From contig CM077115.1 in the NCBI GenBank assembly GCA_039619475.1, positions 105,746,393 through 105,810,392 of the forward strand: a stretch of DNA of 64,000 nt, given 5' to 3'. Every line of letters starts with the position of its first letter. Position 1 is the stretch's first letter. Origin of the DNA: Icerya purchasi. Lineage: Eukaryota; Arthropoda; Insecta; Hemiptera; Monophlebidae. The notes under the pieces are model-generated. The model was not told the DNA's origin, made no database searches, and saw nothing but the letters and a program-made list of their open reading frames with translations. Below are positions 1 through 10,080 of this stretch, piece by piece. The position numbers and the translations under genes were made by a program.

Positions 1-1149
1 AGTGTAACTTGCCTCTTCAGGGCAAAATTATTTCAAAGAAACCATTATGTTTGCTTCTGTAATGACCAGCCAAACAAATATGAAGGAGTGGTAGTTATGT
101 TTCAAAATAATATGAACTGTAAATGTATAAAAACAAACTTAACTAATTCCAACAGTAATATTATATCAAAATGCTATTTGTATGTTAATTGCATATGAAT
201 AATTTTCTGGGTATTTTATATACTAACAGGGTATAGAGTTGCAACCTCAACAATAATAAATGTGTTGTTATTTCCATAATTATTTACAATTCTGATTTAT
301 ATCTGTTAAATGACGATTTTAGCACCAGAATAGGCATTCTTATATAATTCTAATCTAGTAAATATTCATTTAGTTTCAGCAAATATATTTTTAAGGTTGA
401 ATATTAGAGAGGTGGCATTTACCTGTAATAATAATAATTAACCTGGATTTGTAGATTGCTTCAAGACAGCAATAACCCAGTTCATGCTTCAATAACAAAA
501 AAGAGTAGTGTAGTGAGAGAAGTTGCAGCACATTTACAGAATTTATAGAAGAAATATAGACAATATTAATTTTGAAGATTTCACATTAAATAAATGTCTT
601 ATTTCATCGGAAAATAATTATTATGTTAAACACAGTATTCTCTCTAGCACATTTTGTTACCAAGGTAGTCTGCTGATGAAACTACTCATATTATCATGTA
701 AAAATTAATCAAAGAAGTACGGACTTCAACAAATTTTGATTAATCGGAACTATGAAAGCATATTTAGATTACAAAGTTTATTCTTAATATTTTTAACTGA
801 TTATAGAGAAATTCTAATTTGTAGTGACAGTTCAGAAACATAATGGTTTGCGATATAACTGTTATTTCTTAATATTTTACTTACAAAAAAAAAAATAATA
901 ATATCTCTTTGTTGTATAAATATATATGGAATGTAATGATCAAATTTTATTTGGTGCTTAGTTATCACAGTATTGTTAGCAATGAAGTAGTCGATGTGAT
1001 AGTAAGAGCAGTGGATCTTAAAAGTATCCCCTTCACATAATTTATTCACTAAAATAAAAAGGGATTCCAATATAAATTATCTGGAATACAAGATAAAATT
1101 TAAATGTGGCAAATTTATTAATTCGGTATTTTCTTTTAATCTAATGCAG
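1..1149. other. AT-rich DNA, no gene recognised
   Basis: Very AT-rich sequence with short chance ORFs on both strands. None shows a recognisable domain or a codon pattern distinct from its surroundings. Confidence 0.6.
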
Positions 1150-1215
1150 GCTCTGGTACCCCAGCCAAATTCCTCCGAGTATACTGAGCTAGTTGATATG
1201 AAACTTAGTCATTAG
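1150..1215 (+). CDS. candidate terminal coding exon of an unknown plus-strand gene
   Basis: A short island of higher GC stands out in AT-rich DNA. It follows a pyrimidine-rich tract and a good 3' splice site (AG at 1148-1149). From 1150 a single frame reads 21 residues with balanced composition, containing NSSEYTELVDMKLSH, and ends at TAG 1213-1215. AATAAA lies 44 bases downstream. Acceptor, open frame, stop and poly(A) signal together look like the last exon of a gene entering from the left, on the strand opposite the zinc-finger exons. The peptide is not one I recognise. The split-codon phase is unknown, so the frame is chosen only because it is clean. It could be chance or a transposon remnant. 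Confidence 0.35.
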   Translation, partial: ALVPQPNSSEYTELVDMKLSH

Positions 1216-1258
1216 CATCGGCAGAGTTCGGCAATCTAGCATCTTCTTAAACTCTCCA

Positions 1259-1264
1259 AATAAA
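1259..1264 (+). promoter_or_regulatory. possible poly(A) signal AATAAA
   Basis: Canonical hexamer 44 bases after the stop of the candidate exon at 1150-1215. Such hexamers are frequent by chance at this AT content, so it has weight only in that context. Confidence 0.3.
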
Positions 1265-2399
1265 AAACTAGTCGTGACAGACATACTTTTATAAAAATTG
1301 AGGAGGATTTAAATCACTTATTACTTTTTTTTTGCGTGAAGTATGTATCTAGTAGATGTTTTAAAATAAGCTGATCGCCATTATACTTCATAAAATTTAC
1401 AACCTATCTTATGCAGCGGTGACACTGTCCTGGTTTTATTATACTATTTTATTAAAAACGGCAATATATCATTTACACTGTAGTAGTCATAATGTAGTTA
1501 GTTTTTTCCTACTGCTTCTTTTATTCAAGTTTTCCAAAGTTCTACCAAAGAATTTGAAACTGTATCTGCTTGAATTTTATCTAGAAAATGAAATAATATT
1601 GGAAGTTTCATTTGAACAACTCTTAGTTGCGTTACATTTATCTTCCAGTCCCATCACTGATATCATATGTTGTTGTAGTGGTAAATTAACGATTTATTAA
1701 ACTTATGTTACACAGAACATATACGAGTTCTACTTAAATCTAATATACATATAATATTTAGATAAAAATAGTTGTTAATTACATTGTAATGTTTGAATAT
1801 GGGTTGGGTTAAATTAATTTATATTTCTCAAATCTGACATTATGGACCATGGAAATAATGTGGCAACAAATTACCAATTTATCAATATAAATCACTTATG
1901 CATTAGATTTTTGAATACTGATTAATTTGTTTTTCCCTTCAACATAATGTTTTCATTATTTATGATTTAACAGATTTAATAGTAATTTAAACAAAATATG
2001 AATAGAATTTCAGAAATTTTAAGTATTAATTTTTACCAACTCAAAAAGAAGAGTGTTGTACATGTTTCTTTTTAGTGTTTATTTACACATAACTTTTGAC
2101 TAGGTGAAGCGATCTCAGTAATTCTTTGCTTATTTGGAGGTGTGCTAGTCTGTAGTATTTCCATATGTGAATTGCATAATTTTAAAATTATAGAGGCGAC
2201 TAACGCGATTGACTCAACGTTAAATTCCCACAAAAATGTATATTCCAATAAAAATAATGAATTTAAAATCCTCGAAATGTGATTTACAAGTGTTACATTT
2301 GAACATTACTTTTGAACCAATACACCTAGCTTTATAAAGCACAGAATGTGGCAGCATTTTTTGTTGGCTTATCCCAGAATAATCACTCCATAAAAAACT
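1265..2399. other. AT-rich DNA, no gene recognised
   Basis: Open frames here are short and low in complexity. No protein family, RNA or repeat was recognised. Confidence 0.6.
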
Positions 2400-2830
2400 A
2401 ACACTAAAAATTTAATAAAAACACACCAAAATGTAAAAATTATTTGTATGATAAAAAATAATATATAGTTCAGAGTAAATACCCTTAAGGTAGTATGATT
2501 ATTCTTGAACAATATTAATTTTTTGAAGTCGGCAGCAAATTCAAGTTGCAAATATAATTAAAAATCATATTAAATATTTCCGATGTTTTCAATACTTGCC
2601 TTATAAAAAACGAGTGATCGTACTGTTATACTTATTATATTTTTTCTAATTATTGTTGTATTTTAAATTTGGTGACACTCTAAAAATTTAATATTATTTA
2701 AAAATAATCATGATATTTTAAAGTATATTACTCTGAAATATTTGATTTTTTATTATACAACTTTAGTGCATTTTTACTAAATTTTTAGAGCAATTTTAAA
2801 GTTTGTATTTTTTAAACAATTTCATCTGTG
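2400..2830. repeat. diverged foldback repeat related to the 14-kb element
   Basis: The left part (about 2400-2550) and right part (about 2660-2830) are imperfect inverted copies of each other. Both resemble the arms at 14014-14480, sharing words such as GAAGTCGGCAGCAAATTC, next to a motif around AACAATATTAATTTTTT. Arm similarity is lower than at 14 kb, so this copy looks older. Ends and target duplication are not resolved. Confidence 0.5.
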
Positions 2831-3172
2831 TTGAAAATGAAATTAAATTAAAATATAAAATTAATATGATCAAAAAATAAAATATAGTTTGATTAAATTT
2901 GCATTTCACGCCTCAAGTGCAGTAAATTAATAGAATTATTTTAATGTGTAATCTCAGCTTTGAGACAATACAAAATGACAGTAGTTTATTGTAGTATAGA
3001 GTAAAATAAATTAATTTTCAAATAGTATACCAAATTTTATTCCGAGTTTTTAAGAAATATGAAAAAATTTAATAAAAGAAATCAGTTAAACTAAACAACA
3101 TATACATCATATGGCTACACAATAAATACAATATTAAATAAGAACAGCGATTATCTGATCACCATTTTTGAA
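2831..3172. other. AT-rich 3' flank of the last zinc-finger exon
   Basis: Lies downstream, in minus-strand sense, of the stop at 3173 and would hold the 3' untranslated region of that isoform. A minus-strand AATAAA lies about 130 bases past the stop. Confidence 0.4.
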
Positions 3173-3369
3173 TCAAGCAATTTTGAACTGATGAATATGC
3201 AAATAGTGACTTTTCAAACTCGATTTATATTTAAACGTTTTGAAACAAAAATGGCACCGTATCTGTGATTCCTTTCCGCATTCATGTTTTAGATGATACT
3301 TTAAGTCTCTAAAATATTTGAATGTTCTTTTACAGTTGTAATTAATACATCGTATACGTACATCATTAC
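3173..3369 (-). CDS. lola: lola-type alternative 3' zinc-finger exon (group C, copy 2)
   Basis: Terminal coding exon predicted to be spliced onto a shared BTB-domain upstream part, giving one isoform of a lola-like nuclear transcription factor. The minus strand shows a 3' splice site (AG at 3371-3370), two bases GT completing a split codon, then 64 codons and TGA. Finger 1 is C-x4-C-x12-H-x4-C (CINYNC ... HLKHEC). Finger 2 is C-x2-C-x12-H-x4-H (CHFC ... HYLHIH). All eight zinc ligands are present. No usable ATG precedes it, as expected for an internal splice product. It is very close to the exon at 15560-15762, sharing KRTFKYF, DLKYHLKHECGKESQIRC and FKTFKYKSSLK. The lola assignment rests on finger spacing, exon layout and array context, with BTB exons not seen. 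Confidence 0.85.
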
Positions 3370-4779
3370 CTAGATAACAATATTACACATACATCAATAT
3401 AATATTAAAATTTATTGTCATATTTCTACTATGGCTTTTATAGAAAAATTTAAGTGCACTTAGTCTTTATAAAATATGCATTTTGTGAAAAACTACATAT
3501 TGTAAATATTTCCATAATCAAGTTTAAAAGAGAAAAATTTTTAAATGCAGCGCTATAGTAAATAAATATATAAATTTTCAATATTATTACATTAAATTAC
3601 AAAAAATAAAACTTGTTAGCATTTTATAAGAGAAACTTAATAAAAAAATACATATGTTGCAATGTTTGATTATCGTTTGATGTATTAATCGTTATCTTCA
3701 CTAGTGATGTCCAATATAGCATGTAGTTTAGTTTATTTGTTTCAAGAATGACACCATTGCTACTAAATGTGTAGATACGAAATTTATTTTATTTATTTAT
3801 TTAAATTGGAATTATTATTATTATTAAATTATAGAGTTGAGTTACTTTCTTAATGGATTACATCAATTCAATCTGCACAAATCTTTCTATGTTGGTCGGG
3901 TGCTGAAAAACAATGCTGCAACAGTAAAATTGTTACAGTGTTCCAGTATCTGTGTAGTTGAATGAGTACATTAATAGTCCAAATCTGAATCTTCAATAGT
4001 GAAAAGGTGAGGTTTGGAAATTACCCAATAAATTGAACAACAATAATACTTATTCTATAATTGTGTATTCACCTTAATTTTTAAATAAATAATGCGTTAA
4101 TACAAATAAGACAGATGTTCCTAACGATTTAGACATTTGCTATTCAGAATCAGACCATTGACCGAAGGTTTAACGAACTCTGGAAAGCAAATAAGTTTTC
4201 ATGATCTATTTTTGCCCTCCTCCTCTTCATGCTACTGATATTAACAAATGTCTATTTTCCATGCAGATCTAAAATGGAACATATCCTTTTTAGCTTCAAT
4301 GCAAGACAATCCATCAACCCACAGTCAACAATTGGTTTTCATGTTCCTGCGTATGTAACCAAGCTCTAATTTTATTTTTATTTTATCATTAAGCCCATTA
4401 CTTAAAGTGAGAAATGTGACGCTTTTTAATTTTTGGTTACTTACTGAAATTATATTGTAGTTTGTGATTGAACTATTGTTTTGTTTCTTTTTCTTTTTTA
4501 AATATACATTTTATTTAACATTTTTATTTATAATTGTATGAATTGTAATTTTTAGAAAAAATTTATAAAATTTCAATAGTTTCTTTTTTCAATTTTTGAG
4601 GATATAAATTTTTATGAAAAAATAAATTAAAAAAATGAATTACTGTGATTGATTGATGAAATTTGTAATTTTTTCTTATTTATGTATTTAAATCTCAACA
4701 CCGTGACAATGTGTAATGCAATAATTTATATCTTATTTATTCATTCTCTATTTGTAATTTATTTTATAACTTGTTTTGC
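3370..4779. other. AT-rich intron or intergenic DNA
   Basis: No coding exon recognised. A less AT-rich patch at about 4140-4370 has no supported frame. Confidence 0.5.
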
Positions 4780-4819
4780 GTGAAGCGATCGAGTTTGTTT
4801 CTCATGTTAATATTTTCTT

Positions 4820-6367
4820 TTGTCTGAATTCCGTTTTGCTGAATTTGTATTCGATAAGATAAGTATTCCGTCTACGGTCATCGCTTATCAGCTCAGCGGC
4901 AGCCAGGAGATGTTTCGTTCCCCTACCCGCCAACACAATTCACTGTTGCAGACCAATGCAATTGGCATCGTCTCCGCGGGTGATAACAATCTAAATTATT
5001 CTAATACTAATAATTATGATATAAACGATGTTATTAACAACACATGCGGTAGTAATTCCGCCTCGCTTATAGAACCAGGGCGGTCTATAGGTAATACAAG
5101 TGAACACGTTTACGTACCAGTACTTTCTCCATCGCCTGTCAAAAATACATCAGTTGGTACAAATAATGATTCAAATAATACGTCAAATAAGTATCCTTGG
5201 CATGTAGTTAAGAATAAAAGGAAAAGATCGAAACAATATTCAACGAGCAGTTCCCCCGATAATTCTGTAAACAACAAAATTAAAAGTTCTAACCGATTTG
5301 CACATCTAGCCTCTGCTGATGAAAACGAAAATCAAGATACCGAAATTAACAAATAATTACAATCAAACTGAACATAAGCCGCCTGCAATAACAGTTTATA
5401 GCGTGACTAATTACTCCCAAACGTTAAATGATATTAAACAAATTTTATCTTTACGTTTGATTAGCTGTAAGTCTCTAACAGACAACAGGGTACAAATTAA
5501 AGCGAATGATCCTAACAGCTATAGATCCTTAGTCAAATATTTCCACGATGAAGGTATAGAACACCACACCTACCAAGTAAAATGTGAACGAGGCTTTCGA
5601 GTTGTAATCCGACATTTGCATCATTCTATCGACATTAATGAAATTAAGGTCGCTATTGAAGAATTGAGACATAGAGTCCGACATGTTGCAAACGTCAAAC
5701 ATAGAATAAATAAATTGACTCTTTCATTATACTTTTTAGACTTGGAGCCGCAAGAGAATAATACTGAAATATATAAACTTCAGACGCTACTACAAATGAG
5801 AATAAAAGTGGAAGCACCACGAAAGAAGAGTATATTCGCGCTCAGCGCTTCAGATGCCAAGCATATGGTCGTACCAAAAATTATTATAGCAGGGCACTTG
5901 TATGTGTTAAGTGTGGTGGACATCATTATGCCATTCAATGCAATAAAAAACGTGAAGAACCACCCGCTTGCGCCAACTGTCAGGAAAATTATCCTTCCAG
6001 TTACAAAGGCTGTGAAATATACAGAAAACTCCAACAAGCGCGTGGTAATTAATTGGTAGAAGTGTCTAACAATAACACTAGAATAAATAACCAAACATTG
6101 CCTACCTATTGGCCCAAACTAGGCAATCAGAATGAAACAGTCGATTTTAATTACTCCCCGCAAAACCAAATGTATTCAGAGACATTAAAACGACAGAAAA
6201 CAAATAACCCACCTAACGGTGATATGGATAGCACGCCGATTAAAGATATGCTACAAACAATTATGGCAGAAATAAAAAATCTGCTCAAAGATATAATGAA
6301 TCAACAATTTCAATTATTTCACAGTGTAATTCAAACCATATTGTCAACAGTAACCAGTAATAAATGA
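4820..6367 (+). pseudogene. Jockey-type ORF1 (gag-like nucleic-acid-binding protein), broken
   Basis: ORF1 of such elements binds element RNA and forms the ribonucleoprotein particle. The coding sequence is split over frames: about 4820-5345, another frame to about 5840, then the first frame again to 6367, with one in-frame stop at 6049-6051. No ATG is found at the 5' edge; the first in-frame ATG is near 4909. The N-terminal third is rich in Ser and Asn. Around 5849-6040 a zinc-knuckle region is readable in the restored frame: RCQAYGRTKNY, then CVKCGGHHYAIQC (CCHC), then CANCQENYPSSYKGC. This is the hallmark of Jockey-clade ORF1. The C-terminal part contains a short helical segment (KNLLKDIMNQQFQLF). 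The stop overlaps the ORF2 start. Confidence 0.75.
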
Positions 6368-8120
6368 CGGACTTAAAAATTATTATGTGGAATGCGAATG
6401 GAATTTTAAACCATATAAACGAAATAGAAATGTATGTTGGGCAAAATAACGTTGATATATTTTTAATATCAGAGACTCATTTAACTGACAATAAATACGT
6501 GCATTTTACCACGTACAATTCTTATTTTACAAATCATACGGATAGGACTGCGCATGGTGCCACAGGTATTATAATTTAAAAAAGTATAAAACATCGTGAA
6601 ATACAGAAATACGAATGTAATTATTTTCAAGCTACTACTATACTAATAAATAGAGATTAAAGGAGTAATATTACAGTTTCAGCCATTTACTGTCCTCCGA
6701 AGCGTGTTATTACTAAAACTCAGTTTAACAATTACTTTAAAACATTAGGTAATGTTTATACAGTTGGGGGGGGGATTTCAATGCAAAAAATATATATTTT
6801 GGATCGAGGATTACGGTACCTCAAGGCAAACAATTAAAGCTGACGGTTGATGAAAACCGTTGTATCGTACACTCGTCTGGAACCTCAACTTACTGACCTA
6901 CAGATCCATTAAAGATTCCAGAATTATTGGACTTCTTTGTAATCACAGGCTTATCAACAAACTTTATTGACGTTCACTCTGATAATACTCTTTCATCTGA
7001 TCATACACCAGTAGTAATTATTATTAGTGGAAAAATTATATGGAAATTATACGCATCAAACTTGTGCAGTAAGTAAACCGACTGGGATAGATTCTCAGAA
7101 ATGCTGAGTAACAAAATCAACTTAAAAATTTCACTAGAAACTACAAGAGACGTAGAAATAGCTGTTGAGGACTTTATACAAACTGTCCAGCAATTAGCTT
7201 GGGCGGCTGCACCACGCAACAAGAAATACGAAACAATCAAATATTACCCGGCAGAAATACATAGAGAAGTTGGTTTAAAGAGGAAATTGCGGAAGATATG
7301 GCAAAATAATAGAAATCCAATAGACAAAACTAGATTAAATAACCAAACAAAGCGAATAAAGCAACCGCTACAGAATCATAAAAATAAAACATTTAGTAAA
7401 TACTTATATAACTTGTCACTTACTCCTCAATACGATTATTCCCTTTGGAAAGCAACCAAAAGATTAAAAAGACCGGTGGAAAAACTACATCCAATTAGAA
7501 AGTTAAGTGGAAAATGGGCTCGAAGTGATCTCGAGAAGGCCGAAGAATTTGGAAATTATTTTGCTGATGTCTTCCAGACAAATCCTGGAACAGAATCTCT
7601 ACCAACACCACCAAACAATATAGATCAGAGGAATACCGTTAAATTTACGTCTCCTAGAGAAATTAAGTCAACAATTCAAACCATGAATCCGAATAAATCA
7701 CCCGGATACGATCTAATTACTTCCAAAGTATTAAAGGAATTACCTCACAATGATCTTGCCCTGCTAACTTATATATTCAATGCTATACTTCGATTACAAT
7801 ATTTTCCTATCCAGCTGAAGTTTTCACAAATTATCACAGCAAAGAAACCGCAAAAACCTGCAAAGAAACTAACATCATATCGACTAATTTCTCTTTTTCC
7901 GGTGCTTTCTAAAGTATACGAAAAGATAATATTAAAAAGAATGAAACAATTCCTGGAAGGTGGAAATCTAATACTGGAACATCAGTTTGGATTTCGAGCT
8001 GGTCATGGAACTGTAGTGATTTGTTCAGATTCACCGCTAGAAAATGTCGCAATAAACCTACAATCAGGTATTAATATACTCTCAATATGGTTCAAGCGGT
8101 GGCGAATAGTAATCAACAAG

Positions 8121-8192
8121 AAAAAATCTGCCCGTGTAATATTTATAAATAAAAAAATCTGCCCGTGTAATATTTACAAATAAAAAAATCTG
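8121..8192. repeat. 31-bp direct tandem duplication inside RT
   Basis: The unit around AAATCTGCCCGTGTAATATT recurs with a period of exactly 31 bases and about 2.3 copies. It shifts the ORF2 reading frame. It looks like a local slippage duplication. Confidence 0.8.
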
Positions 8193-8389
8193 CAATGTCA
8201 AAAATATTCATATTAACAATCAGATAATTCAGGTTAAGGAATCAGCAAAATATCTCGGAATCCATTTGGACAAACAACTAACGTGGAAAAGCCATATAGT
8301 TAAAAAACGGAATGAATTGAATATAAAGAATATGTTTTGCTTATAGGAAGAAAATCCGAACTAGCGCTGGAGAATAAATTACTATTGTA

Positions 8390-8618
8390 CAGTGTGCGGC
8401 AGCATAACCTCCTTTTTTAAAATGCGCCACTTTTTTTCTACTAAATTTTTTAAAGAAATAATAACAGAAAATCGAAATACATACTCTAGATCCCATTGGC
8501 AATATGTATGCTTCTTCTCTTGCAGTTTTATTTCGATTTTCTATTATTATTTCTTTAAAAAATTTAGTAGAAAAAAAGTGGCGCATTTTAAAAAAGGAAG
8601 TTATGCTACCGCACCCTG
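8390..8618. mobile_element. palindromic MITE with TA target duplication
   Basis: A 229-bp near-perfect palindrome whose ends are CAGTGTGCGGCAGCATAAC and, inverted, CAGGGTGCGGTAGCATAAC. The arms run about 90 bp each and are flanked by TA on both sides (8388-8389 and 8619-8620). Removing the element and one TA rejoins the Jockey coding sequence in frame (LLLY to NQILKP), which proves insertion. TA target choice suggests mobilisation by a Tc1/mariner-type transposase, but no transposase is present. Confidence 0.85.
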
Positions 8619-8933
8619 TATAATCAAATTCTAAAACCTATATGGGCATACGGAAGTCCACTATGGGGCCGTGCTAAACAGAGTAATACAGCGATAATAC
8701 AGCGTTTCCAAAGTAAAGCACTAAGAACAATTGCAGACGCCCCATGGTATGTAAGCAATCTTACACTGCACACGGATTTGAGGGTTAAAGCTGTCAAAGA
8801 ACAAATACAAGAAATAGCTTAGGAGTATGGCGTTAAACTAGATCATCACAAAAATATCTTAGCCATTGGTTTAATAGACAATTCGGCAGAAATCAGACGA
8901 TTAAAACGAACAAAGACGACAGATTTATTATAA

Positions 8934-10080
8934 ATGAACAGTGATAATTAAAATGCATGTAAACCTCCTAAGCACATTAAAAACCGAGCTGATACCAACT
9001 TATCAAAGGGCTCAACATCCATTACCACCTTGGTTAACTCAAAAGATCCCTGTGAATATAGAACTAACACATAACTATAGATCGGTTACAAACAGCCACA
9101 CATACCAACAATTATTCCTGGAAAGCGAAAGCAAATATGAGGACCACACATTCCTATACACAGGCGGATCAATCAAAGAAGGCCAAGCAGGATGCGCACT
9201 TACCACAGAGACCGAGGACTGCATATCGACCAGGCTCCCTAATCAATTCTCAATCTGTAGCTGTGAGTTATATGCTATATGCTAAGCCTTGGAACATATC
9301 AAATGCGGCCCCGCTGACATCAAACATGTAATATGCTTTGATTCACTGTCTAGTCTAACAGTACTAAAAAACTATAGTCCCAAAAATCCATTAGTTCAAT
9401 CAGTACAAGTTTTAATCAATGATCTTTAAACTCGAGGAACAAGCCTTATGCTACTATGGATACCGGCACACCAAGGGATCCCAGGCAATGAAAGAGCCGA
9501 GACCTTAGCCAAAAAGGCTATAACCATGCCTAAACCCCAAGAAATAATAACAGTCCAACCCCATAAAGCAAAAAAAAAATTATCCACAAAACTGTAAAAA
9601 AACCACTGGAACAAGAGGTGGCGAGCCATCAGCTCTAAGCTCTATTCAGTAAGACAAGATATACACTCACTAAGACCAATGATTCCAACTAATCGATCAG
9701 ACCAATGTATAATTACTAGACTTAGAACTGGTCACATCAGAGCGCCGCACATCCATCATATAACTAAAGAGGAGCCACAAAAATGCCCATACTATGATCA
9801 AAACCTTGAGGTACATCACATTTTAATAGAATGTCGCCCCCTCAGGACAACTAAAGAACAGTTCAACATCCCAGAATCTATCAAGGACACATTTGGAAGC
9901 ACAGAAAAAAATACATTTAATCCATAAACGCAATTACCTTCATTTAACTAAACATCTTCCCTCGTTTAATTAATATATAATTAACTAATTCTGAATCCTG
10001 TAAAACTTATATATATGTATATAGTGGTCGCTAAAAACCTAGTTGTTATAAAGCGACCATAAATAAACCAATAAATAAAA
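8934..10080 (+). mobile_element. RNase H-bearing non-LTR retrotransposon 3' fragment, degraded
   Basis: Starts immediately after the Jockey ORF2 stop and belongs to a different lineage. The region encodes an RNase H domain in broken frames: LYTGGS where YTDGS is expected (catalytic Asp replaced by Gly), CELYAICKALEH supplying the Glu, CFDSLSS, then LWIPAHQGIPGNERAE. The usual C-terminal tail follows: ITRLRTGHIRAPHIHH and HHILIECRPL. Stops and frameshifts interrupt it. The 3' end carries a hairpin (10025-10032 pairing with 10052-10059) followed by repeated AATAAA-like units, as in I/R1-type 3' tails. Confidence 0.75.
10025..10059 (+). other. 3'-terminal stem-loop of the RNase H retrotransposon fragment
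   Basis: TGGTCGCT pairs perfectly with AGCGACCA across a 19-base loop, just before the AATAAA-rich tail. Non-LTR reverse transcriptases of some clades recognise such 3' hairpins. Two other elements in this window have a hairpin in the same place. Confidence 0.6.

Larger units (their letters stand above)
4780..8933 (+). mobile_element. Jockey-type non-LTR retrotransposon, degraded
   Basis: Two-ORF element on the plus strand: a gag-like ORF1 with zinc knuckles, then an ORF2 with AP endonuclease and reverse transcriptase. ORF2 ends with the Jockey-type sequence (IWAYGSPLWG, APWYV, RRLKR). It carries frameshifts, stops, a deletion of the RT catalytic region, a 31-bp tandem duplication and a MITE insertion, so it cannot be active. 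The left boundary is approximate. The right boundary is the ORF2 stop, because sequence of another element follows directly without a Jockey 3' UTR. Confidence 0.8.
6364..8933 (+). pseudogene. Jockey-type ORF2 (AP endonuclease and reverse transcriptase), broken
   Basis: ORF2 would nick target DNA and reverse-transcribe the element RNA. Endonuclease: it begins with IIMWNANGI and continues with LISETHL. A G-run at about 6768-6776 disrupts the GGDFNA motif, and SSDHTPV lies near 6990; several stops interrupt this domain. RT: fingers and early palm are open from 7101 (NPNKSPGYDLIT, LTSYRLISLFPVLSKVYE, FGFRAGHGT). The frame then jumps directly to sequence that normally follows the FADD box (VICSDSPLENV), so the catalytic palm is deleted at about 8015. 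A 31-bp duplication shifts the frame after 8121. A palindromic MITE splits LLLYNQILKP at 8388. The tail (IWAYGSPLWG, APWYV, RRLKR) ends at TAA 8931-8933. Confidence 0.8.

Noticed and set aside
7001..7240. Minus-strand ORFs over retrotransposon regions (also 17601-18694 and 41301-41591).
   Set aside because: Antisense shadows of recognisable RT, RNase H or GIY-YIG coding sequence on the plus strand.
8341..8634. Two 80-codon ORFs on opposite strands at 8.4-8.6 kb.
   Set aside because: Both are readings of the arms of the palindromic MITE, which explains their near-identical peptides.
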